Part shown: one piece after another, positions 16,609 to 23,329 of the stretch
Numbering within the stretch: position 1 is the first letter of the stretch
Layout of the letters: each line of letters opens with the position of its first letter
Assembly (NCBI GenBank): GCA_902567235.1
Contig: CACFLX010000011.1
Span: forward strand, 1 to 36,687
Reading direction: 5' to 3'
Source: an uncultured Pelagibacteraceae bacterium
GTDB taxonomy: Bacteria > Pseudomonadota > Alphaproteobacteria > Pelagibacterales > Pelagibacteraceae
DNA length: 36,687 nucleotides
The notes under the pieces: model-generated
Told to the model about the DNA's origin: nothing
Databases searched by the model: none
The model's input: only the letters and a program-made list of their open reading frames with translations
Position numbers and translations under genes: made by a program

Positions 16609-18354
16609 ATGAGTGCTGAAAAAAATATGAAAGACAACACCTCTAAAGAGGTGTTGTCTGATAAATCAAATAAAATTACAGGTGACATTTACGTCCAAGA
16701 TGTTCATAAATATTTTGGGGTAACTAGAGCATTAAATGGTGTTAATTTTAACGCAAGCTTTGGTGAGATCCACGCAATAGTCGGTGGTAATGGATGTGGA
16801 AAAAGTACTTTAGCGAAAGTAATGTCAGGAGTTTTACCAATTGATAAAGGTAAGGTTTCTGTATTAGGTCACACACCAACATCACCAGTTATGGCAAGAA
16901 ATATGGGTATAGCAACTGTGTTTCAAGAAGTTATGATTGCAGAAGAAGCATCGGTTGTTGATAACCTTTTCGTTGGATCAGATGATTTTTGGTACAAAAA
17001 TTTAACTCAAAGAGAAAAAGTTTTAAAAGCGCAAGAAATAATGGAAGATCTTGTTGGTGAATATATTGATCCTTATACTCAAGCTTTTAATCTATCATTA
17101 CCTATAAAAGCATGGATTACAATTGCAAGAGCATTCTTGCGTGAAAATACTAAGGTTTTAATTTTGGATGAATCTTCTGCAGCACTTGACTTCGATTCAA
17201 CTGAAAGATTGTTTAAAAAAATGAGAGAATTAAGAGACAAAGGTGTTGCTGTATTTATCGTTACTCACAGAATTGCGGAGCTAGTTAGAATAAGTGATAA
17301 AGCAACAGTTATGAGAGACGGCAAAGATGTCGGTGTATTGGAAAAAAAAGATCTTAATGAAAAAAATTTAATAGGTCTAATGACTGGAAGAGCAGAAACA
17401 GGGGAAAAAAGTAAATCTGCATCTATACAAACTAAAACTGATAAAGTCGTAATGAGAGCTGAAAATTTAGTCGTTTGGCCTGATAGCAAGCCTGTAAATT
17501 TTGAAGTAAAAAAAGGAGAAATAGTAGGTGTAACAGGGTTAGACGGAAATGGACAAGATGACTTTGTAAAAATTTTAGCGGGTGTACAGGAGGCTCATGG
17601 AGGTATTACCGAAATTTTGGACAACAATGAAAATTTTGTAAAATATAATTCTTTGGATAATGCAAAAAATAATGGGATATCTTTTGTTTCTGGAGATAGA
17701 AAAAAAGAAGGAATACTTCCTAACTTAAGCATTTACGAAAACTTAGTAGTTCCTCTTTATAAAAAAACTAGCAGAGGAGGTTTTTTAGGATTTGTTGATT
17801 GGCTAGAGTTAAATGGAATTTTTGACTGGGAAGTAGATAGACTGAGCATAAAAACTGGACCAAGAGATAATTTAATTGGCTCTCTTAGTGGAGGTAACCA
17901 GCAAAAAGTTATGATAGCAAGATCGTTTGCTCAACATCCTAAAATTTTAATATTAAATGACCCTGCAAGAGGCATAGATGTAAGCACAAAAAGAGATTTA
18001 TATACTCACTTAAGAAATTATGTTGAGGAAGGTAATACAGTTGTTTTTTTATCTAGTGAACTTGAAGAATTTATAGGGCTTTGTCCTAAAGTAATGGTTT
18101 TTAGAAATGGAACAGTATTCGATATATTTGAAAATGAAAAAGTTAATGCAGACACTCTGTTAGAGGGAATGTTTGGCCAAACTGCTGGTATTGGTGAAAC
18201 AACTATCTCAAGTAAATCAAATACACCTTTGATGCCTACACCTAATAGAAACATTGATAATAAAATTCCAGAAAAGAAAATCTTAAAAGTAGTAGATTTC
18301 GATAAGGAAAATAATAATGAAAATAAAACAAAAATAAAAATAAAAACATTTTAA
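16609..18354 (+). CDS. Double ABC ATPase, RbsA/MglA type, with an extra C-terminal tail
   Basis: 581 aa with two nucleotide-binding domains. NBD1 has Walker A G-G-N-G-C-G-K-S (59-66) and Walker B L-I-L-D-E-S, but its signature is degenerate (L-S-L-P-I-K-A-W). NBD2 has a Walker A lacking the lysine (G-L-D-G-N-G-Q-D-D), a canonical signature L-S-G-G-N-Q-Q-K and an altered Walker B (L-N-D-P). One intact composite ATP site therefore remains, as is usual for this family. After the normal end come about 60 extra residues. The last 27 contain K-I-L-K-V-V-D-F-D-K-E and end I-K-I-K-T-F, related to tails of two other proteins of the operon. A strong hairpin covers codons 9-17. The stop shares one base with the next start (TAATG). 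Confidence 0.9.
   Translation: MSAEKNMKDNTSKEVLSDKSNKITGDIYVQDVHKYFGVTRALNGVNFNASFGEIHAIVGGNGCGKSTLAKVMSGVLPIDKGKVSVLGHTPTSPVMARNMGIATVFQEVMIAEEASVVDNLFVGSDDFWYKNLTQREKVLKAQEIMEDLVGEYIDPYTQAFNLSLPIKAWITIARAFLRENTKVLILDESSAALDFDSTERLFKKMRELRDKGVAVFIVTHRIAELVRISDKATVMRDGKDVGVLEKKDLNEKNLIGLMTGRAETGEKSKSASIQTKTDKVVMRAENLVVWPDSKPVNFEVKKGEIVGVTGLDGNGQDDFVKILAGVQEAHGGITEILDNNENFVKYNSLDNAKNNGISFVSGDRKKEGILPNLSIYENLVVPLYKKTSRGGFLGFVDWLELNGIFDWEVDRLSIKTGPRDNLIGSLSGGNQQKVMIARSFAQHPKILILNDPARGIDVSTKRDLYTHLRNYVEEGNTVVFLSSELEEFIGLCPKVMVFRNGTVFDIFENEKVNADTLLEGMFGQTAGIGETTISSKSNTPLMPTPNRNIDNKIPEKKILKVVDFDKENNNENKTKIKIKTF
16633..16658 (+). promoter_or_regulatory. Perfect hairpin inside the start of the ATPase gene
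   Basis: GACAACACCTC (16633-16643), loop TAAA, GAGGTGTTGTC (16648-16658): an exact 11-bp stem, GC-rich by local standards, 40 nt after the binding-protein stop and within ATPase codons 9-17. There is no T run, so it is not an ordinary terminator. It could protect the 3' end of processed binding-protein mRNA or restrain ATPase translation, lowering ATPase relative to binding protein. Confidence 0.6.
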
Positions 18355-18866
18355 TGAAAAAAGAAAATAAAAATAATTATTATAATGAAGAAGATAAAAT
18401 TAATTTTGAAAAATTAAATAATTTTAAAAAATTTAAGTCTGATAATGTAAAAAATTTTCAAATCAAAAATTATAGTACTAGCTACTCTAATTCTGATAAA
18501 AATTATTTTAATAATATTCTAAAAACTAATGAAAATATATCTATGTTAAACCAAAAAGATATTAATGAAAAAGTAAAATATTATAATTCCTCAGACTTTA
18601 AAAAATTTGATCAACTAAACAATTTCGCTGAGTACAATGATAATAAAACACATGAAGATAAAGAAAATATAAATTCTAAAGTAACTTATAATTCAAGTGA
18701 CTATGGTGAATTTAATAAGATAATCCAAACAAAAAATAGTGATGAAAAAATAAAAGAACAAAACAAAAAAATTAAAGTTATTGACTACAGTAAATTAAAA
18801 GATGTAGGAAAAAAACTTAAAAATAAAATTGGAATTGAAAAAATAAAAATTGTTTATTTTGATTAG
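18354..18866 (+). CDS. 170-residue repeat protein with a shared C-terminal tail, candidate scaffold
   Basis: No known family. The protein is hydrophilic, Lys/Asn-rich, without signal peptide or membrane segment, and probably largely disordered. Four copies of Y-[N/S]-x-x-D-x-x-x-F-x-x-[I/L] occur at residues 10-21, 44-55, 77-88 and 112-123, spaced 33-35 residues apart. The same motif occurs twice in the linker of the biotin carboxylase-PxpB fusion encoded in the operon. The last ~33 residues (K-I-K-V-I-D-Y ... I-K-I-V-Y-F-D at the very end) match the tail of PxpC and resemble that of the ATPase. Its start overlaps the ATPase stop by one base and it ends 3 nt before the permease gene, so it is made with the transporter. 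I infer a docking or scaffold role in the cytoplasm. A low-complexity, fast-evolving linker protein is the alternative. Confidence 0.75.
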   Translation: MKKENKNNYYNEEDKINFEKLNNFKKFKSDNVKNFQIKNYSTSYSNSDKNYFNNILKTNENISMLNQKDINEKVKYYNSSDFKKFDQLNNFAEYNDNKTHEDKENINSKVTYNSSDYGEFNKIIQTKNSDEKIKEQNKKIKVIDYSKLKDVGKKLKNKIGIEKIKIVYFD

Positions 18867-18869
18867 TGT

Positions 18870-21191
18870 ATGGAAATAGTAGATAAAATAAAAAAAACTT
18901 ACAGATCAAGCGTTGATACTTCTTCAAACAAGTATCTAATGGTTCCAATATTCATCTTCTTTTCTTTATTAATTTTTGCATTAATTAGAAGTCCAATAAT
19001 TATTTCTCAATCTGGAATAGGAAGTGCAATAATGCTTACAGCTCCATTAATTTTAACGACTTATGCGTTAACATTTATAGCAATGGCAGGAAGAGGTGGG
19101 GTTGATTTATCAATTGGTCCGTTTATGGGATTTATAAATGTAAGTAGTATTCAATTGTATGCCGCAGGTTTCTTACAGACACCTATTGGATGGTTTATTT
19201 ATGCGATTGCAATGGGTTTAATTTGGCAACTGTTTTATGCTTTGATTGTTTGTTTTGTAAGAGTATCTCCAATTATTGTTTCGCTAGCAGGATATTTAGC
19301 TTTTGCGGGAATCAATATTGTAATTTTGCCAAGACCAGGAGGGATAGCGCCTGATTGGCTTATTCCTTGGGGAGAAGGTTTTACAATTTTTAATGAAATA
19401 TTCCTTCTAATGATTTTAGCAACAATATTGTTTTATATAATTACTCATACTGCATTCTGGGGTCATTTAAAATTAATGGGAGCAGATGAAAGAGCTGCTT
19501 TTACAAGTGGAGTTAAAATTAATTTAGTAAGAATAGTTGCTCATATGATAGCAGGAATTTTTGCAGCTTTGTCTGCAATATGTTTTACTGCTCTTGTTGG
19601 TTCTGGAGATCCTTTGCAAGGAACCAAATATACATTGTTAGGTATAACGGCTTTAGTTTTAGGAGGAGCAAGTCTCGCGGGAGGTCGTGGGGGTGCTTTT
19701 GGTGCAATTTTAGGTGCCTTAAATTTATATCTTATTAATTACATCTTGGTAACTTTTAAATTTGAAAGACTTCAAAGCTTTGTATCTGATTTATCTTATG
19801 GAGCAGTTTTAGTTATTGCTTTGTTAGTTAGTTTGATACTGCCTTACGTTACAAGGGTAACAAGAGGTTTGTCTGTAATGGTCTTTTTTATTCTTATGGC
19901 TTTTGCTGGATTGTTTGTTGTAATTCATCAAGTATATGATCAGCCAATAGTTGTTGAAAAAGTTGTTGATGAAGAAAAGGATGATGACAGAAGAGGAGCA
20001 AAAATAAGAAAAGTAGATGCAACAGGAAATATTATTGTTGAAGAGGGAGAAGAAGGAACAACTACTGGTACAGGTGCTGCAAAAGGTGGTTCTCTTGCAG
20101 GACATGGTGTAGTTCAATTTACTGAAACACCAGGGACAATTGTTTTTTATGTAATTCTAGGAATAGCTGGTGCTGCTTTATTGCTTTATTTATTAGCTGT
20201 TCATAGGAGTCCTTCAACGATCACTTTTGCAGTTGTTGTGGTTATAATGGTTGCAGGTTTAATATTTGACCCAGAAGATAAAGAAAAAGACTTGTTAAAA
20301 GACACAGAGTTAATAACTTTACAATCTAATCAGTCAAGTAGTATTGAAACTTCTGCACCTCAATATTTTAGTTTAGAAAAAATAAATTATTTACCTAATA
20401 TTTCAGATGGTGTTCTTATTTCTGGAACTACATACAGCATAGTTTATTTAGCTGGAGTTGTGCTGCTTGCTTCGCTTTTGGTCATTACAATGCTACCACA
20501 ATTTAATGTCAGAACAAAATCTACAGCAATGCTTTTTTTCCTAGCAGCATTATCGTTAATTGTTTTGAAAGGAGTGTCTTATAATAATTTAATTGAAAGT
20601 CCAGATAGTAGCTTTTTTGGTATTCAAGGATATGGTGTAATATTAGTAAGTCTGCTCTTGTTTGTTATTACGGCTCCATTTGCTCATTCCAAAATAAAGA
20701 ATCTAACTAATGTTTATATATTTGGTTTTGGTGTGCTGGCAATAATTTCTACTTATTTTATAGGTGGAAATACATTTGTTCCAAGCGATACAACAATTTA
20801 TCAACCAAGAATAATAAGTGAGCTAAATATTGGTGATCTATCTCAAATTAAATACGAAGCTACAAAAAGATTTTTCTATGAGACAGTAAATTCAGGCTAT
20901 TCACAAGTAGCGTTTAGTATTTTGGCAGTTTTTTTAGTACAATATTTTTTATTTTTAAACATGGGACAAAAAGCTAGTTACAAAAGATTTGCTCCATATA
21001 TGTATATTGTTATTTTTGCAGGTCTTTTATGGTCAGGAATATTTTATTCTGTGGGCTACTCGTTTTATAAAATTATAGCTGTATTTATAATTGGGATACC
21101 GCTTACTCCGTTAGTATGGCAATTCATGACAATATACAGAGAAAAAATAGCTAGAGACAATAAATTAAGTCAATGGGAAGAGGTAAAATAA
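18870..21191 (+). CDS. Oversized ABC permease: RbsC-like domain plus a large C-terminal membrane extension
   Basis: 773 aa, more than twice the usual ~330. Residues about 20-330 are an RbsC-like permease, recognisable from M-A-G-R-G-G-V-D-L-S-I-G-P near 68-80, V-S-P-I-I-V-S-L-A-G-Y and L-V-L-G-G-A-S-L-A-G-G-R-G-G-A-F-G-A. The remaining ~440 residues carry roughly ten further hydrophobic segments. A charged and Gly/Thr-rich loop (about 360-415, with D-E-E-K-D-D-D-R-R and G-T-T-T-G-T-G) and a soluble stretch near 467-516 interrupt them. I do not recognise the extension. There is no stop or frameshift at the junction. It pairs with the second permease, whose gene starts 1 nt after this stop. The extension may be an accessory gating or docking module. 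Confidence 0.85.
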   Translation: MEIVDKIKKTYRSSVDTSSNKYLMVPIFIFFSLLIFALIRSPIIISQSGIGSAIMLTAPLILTTYALTFIAMAGRGGVDLSIGPFMGFINVSSIQLYAAGFLQTPIGWFIYAIAMGLIWQLFYALIVCFVRVSPIIVSLAGYLAFAGINIVILPRPGGIAPDWLIPWGEGFTIFNEIFLLMILATILFYIITHTAFWGHLKLMGADERAAFTSGVKINLVRIVAHMIAGIFAALSAICFTALVGSGDPLQGTKYTLLGITALVLGGASLAGGRGGAFGAILGALNLYLINYILVTFKFERLQSFVSDLSYGAVLVIALLVSLILPYVTRVTRGLSVMVFFILMAFAGLFVVIHQVYDQPIVVEKVVDEEKDDDRRGAKIRKVDATGNIIVEEGEEGTTTGTGAAKGGSLAGHGVVQFTETPGTIVFYVILGIAGAALLLYLLAVHRSPSTITFAVVVVIMVAGLIFDPEDKEKDLLKDTELITLQSNQSSSIETSAPQYFSLEKINYLPNISDGVLISGTTYSIVYLAGVVLLASLLVITMLPQFNVRTKSTAMLFFLAALSLIVLKGVSYNNLIESPDSSFFGIQGYGVILVSLLLFVITAPFAHSKIKNLTNVYIFGFGVLAIISTYFIGGNTFVPSDTTIYQPRIISELNIGDLSQIKYEATKRFFYETVNSGYSQVAFSILAVFLVQYFLFLNMGQKASYKRFAPYMYIVIFAGLLWSGIFYSVGYSFYKIIAVFIIGIPLTPLVWQFMTIYREKIARDNKLSQWEEVK

Positions 21192-21192
21192 T

Positions 21193-22596
21193 ATGAAAAG
21201 ATCTGCTTTTCTTTTCTTTAAAGGATTAGGTTTATTGTTTGCAGTCTTATGCGGTATTGGTACTGCAGTGCTTGGTTGGTTCGATGGAGCCGATTGGATG
21301 AATATTGTTGCATACTCTATAGCCGTAACAGGGTTAATATTGTGGGGATGGTACCATTTTTCTGTAAGATGGATTAATGAAGATTTAAAACAAAATATAT
21401 TTACTAAAATGCCTAAAGAAGAAGAAAAAAGGCAAAACAGTGAAGACGAAGAAAATTTCTTTTTTAAAAATATTAGAGAACATAAATGGAAAACTATAGC
21501 TTTCCTTGGAGTAATTTTAATATTTATATTTGTATCTTTTATTGCTGAAAGTTTCTTTTCTGGAAGAACTTTAGTTTCTTTTTTAATTTTCCTTGCGTTT
21601 GTAATTTTTATGGGGGTCATAAGCAGGTTTATTAAGGGAACAAAAAGTGTTTTTGTTGGTATATCTGTTTTAATTGGATTGTTTATAATTGGATCTTTAA
21701 CAATCCCTGGTTTCTTAACATTAATGAATATGAAATCGATGTTAGTTTTTGCTGCATTTCTTGGTTTAGCAACTGTAGGACAAACTTTTGTTGCGATGTT
21801 AGGTGGTTTAGATTTATCTATCCCTTTTGTTATTGGCTCTATGAATGTAGCGCTAATGTCATTAATTTCTAAGGGAGTTCCACCATGGCTAGCTTGTGTA
21901 GCCATTTTATTACTTGGTGCTTTAATAGGATTGGTAAATGGAATTTTAAGTTTTAGATTGCAAGGACAAGCTTTAATTTTAACATTGGGTGTTGGGTTTT
22001 TTGTTAAAGGTGGAGTTCAAATACTTGTAGCAATGGGAACTTTTTCAGCTGGTACAGTTTTTGGTGTAGTGCCTCCGTGGATGACCAATTTAGCATCCAT
22101 GAATGGTAAAACTATTGGTCTTCCAATACCTCCTGTTGTAATTATTTGGATAGTTGCAAGTATAATAATCATTGTTGGTCTGCGGTTAACAAAATGGGGA
22201 AGACATTTATACGCTTTAGGAGGTAGTAGATTATCTTCTTCAAGACTATCAATTTCTGAAAGAGGTTATTGGATTGGAGCTTATGTTATAAGTGGATTTT
22301 TTGCAGCTTTAACTGGAGCGCTTCTTCTAGGTTGGAGTGGTGGAGGATTTGTTGGAGCGGGAGATATATATTTATTTACAACAATAGCGGCAGTAGTAAT
22401 TGGGGGTACATCATTATTAGGTGGTTATGGAGGATATGGACTAAGTGTGATAGGTGTTTTAATTTTACAAATAGTAACAACTGTATTGATTGGATGGGGT
22501 TTGAGTTGGGAAGCTCAACAATTTATTCTAGGATTATTGATTATACCAATGGTAGCGCTTTACGCTAGGTCGCCACATATAAGGTCACAAATATAG
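21193..22596 (+). CDS. Second RbsC-like ABC permease with an N-terminal membrane extension
   Basis: 467 aa. The typical permease core begins near residue 165 and contains G-L-D-L-S-I-P-F-V, L-Q-G-Q-A-L-I-L-T-L-G and V-V-I-G-G-T-S-L-L-G-G-Y-G-G-Y-G, with multiple membrane helices. The first ~165 residues are extra: two hydrophobic segments, a charged cytoplasmic-looking stretch with K-E-E-E-K-R-Q, then about three more hydrophobic segments. Together with the larger upstream permease it would form a heterodimeric channel served by the double ATPase. The next gene (PxpA) begins 8 nt later with a good ribosome-binding site (AGGAG), tying transport to the enzymes. Confidence 0.88.
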   Translation: MKRSAFLFFKGLGLLFAVLCGIGTAVLGWFDGADWMNIVAYSIAVTGLILWGWYHFSVRWINEDLKQNIFTKMPKEEEKRQNSEDEENFFFKNIREHKWKTIAFLGVILIFIFVSFIAESFFSGRTLVSFLIFLAFVIFMGVISRFIKGTKSVFVGISVLIGLFIIGSLTIPGFLTLMNMKSMLVFAAFLGLATVGQTFVAMLGGLDLSIPFVIGSMNVALMSLISKGVPPWLACVAILLLGALIGLVNGILSFRLQGQALILTLGVGFFVKGGVQILVAMGTFSAGTVFGVVPPWMTNLASMNGKTIGLPIPPVVIIWIVASIIIIVGLRLTKWGRHLYALGGSRLSSSRLSISERGYWIGAYVISGFFAALTGALLLGWSGGGFVGAGDIYLFTTIAAVVIGGTSLLGGYGGYGLSVIGVLILQIVTTVLIGWGLSWEAQQFILGLLIIPMVALYARSPHIRSQI

Positions 22597-22604
22597 GAGA
22601 AAAA

Positions 22605-23324
22605 ATGACAAAAATAAATTGTGATATGGGAGAAAGTTTTGGAATTTATAATGCAGGAAATGATGAACAAATAATGCCTTTGATAGATGTCGCTAATGTT
22701 GCATGTGGTTTTCATGCATCAGATCCTAATCATATGAGAAAAACAGTGGAACTAGCAAAAAAAAATAAAGTAAAAGTAGGAGCTCATCCTTCTTTTCCTG
22801 ATCTACAAGGCTTTGGAAGAAGAGAAATGAAGATGCCAAAATTAGATTTAAAAAATATGATAATGTATCAAGTCGGTGCTCTTAAAGCTTTTTTAGATGA
22901 GTATAATATGCCTTTAAACCATATAAAGCCTCATGGATCTTTATATGTTATGGCTTCAAAAGATGAAGAGATTGCAAGAGCTATTGCAGATGCAGTTGAA
23001 ACTTTTAATGTCAGTATTTACGGTATGGCAAATACAGTTCATGAAAAAATTTACAAAAAAGAAAGAAAGTTAGACTTTATCGCAGAATTTTATGCTGATT
23101 TAGATTATGACAAAGATGGAAAACTTGTAATAGCTAAAGGGAAAAATGCAAAATATAACAGTAAGTTAGCAGTGAAACGTTGTTTAAGAGCTATAAAAGA
23201 AAAAAAAGTTAAAAATACGAGTGGTACAGACACAGATGTTGGATGTGATATTATTTGTGTTCATTCAGATACTCCGAATGCTGTTGAAATCATCAAAAGT
23301 TTAAAAAAAGCACTTAAAAAATAA
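22605..23324 (+). CDS. pxpA: LamB/YcsF family protein, 5-oxoprolinase subunit A
   Basis: 239 aa, close to the usual ~250. Family hallmarks are I-N-C-D-M-G-E-S-F-G at the start, V-A-N-V-A-C-G-F-H-A-S-D-P, V-G-A-H-P-S-F-P-D-L-Q-G-F-G-R-R, H-I-K-P-H-G-S-L-Y and, near the end, V-H-S-D-T-P-N-A-V. With PxpB and PxpC this family opens the lactam ring of 5-oxoproline (pyroglutamate). Here all three are present, joined by a biotin carboxylase and a biotin carrier, so the actual substrate may be another cyclic amide activated by carboxylation. It lies between the permease gene (8 nt) and the carboxylase fusion (5 nt). Confidence 0.88.
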   Translation: MTKINCDMGESFGIYNAGNDEQIMPLIDVANVACGFHASDPNHMRKTVELAKKNKVKVGAHPSFPDLQGFGRREMKMPKLDLKNMIMYQVGALKAFLDEYNMPLNHIKPHGSLYVMASKDEEIARAIADAVETFNVSIYGMANTVHEKIYKKERKLDFIAEFYADLDYDKDGKLVIAKGKNAKYNSKLAVKRCLRAIKEKKVKNTSGTDTDVGCDIICVHSDTPNAVEIIKSLKKALKK

Positions 23325-23329
23325 AAAGT

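Noticed and set aside
19947..20108. Loop of the first permease (K-I-R-K-V-D-A-T-G-N-I-I-V) as a further copy of the shared tail
   Set aside because: It is internal, acidic and Gly/Thr-rich, and shares only a three- to four-residue resemblance. It lacks the I-K-I-x-Y-F-D end.
21165..21905. Long open frame (246 codons) on the minus strand opposite the second permease
   Set aside because: It lies wholly against well-supported permease and operon sequence, has Pro/Lys/Ile-rich composition without any recognisable motif and has no ribosome-binding site. It is a by-product of hydrophobic codons on the other strand.
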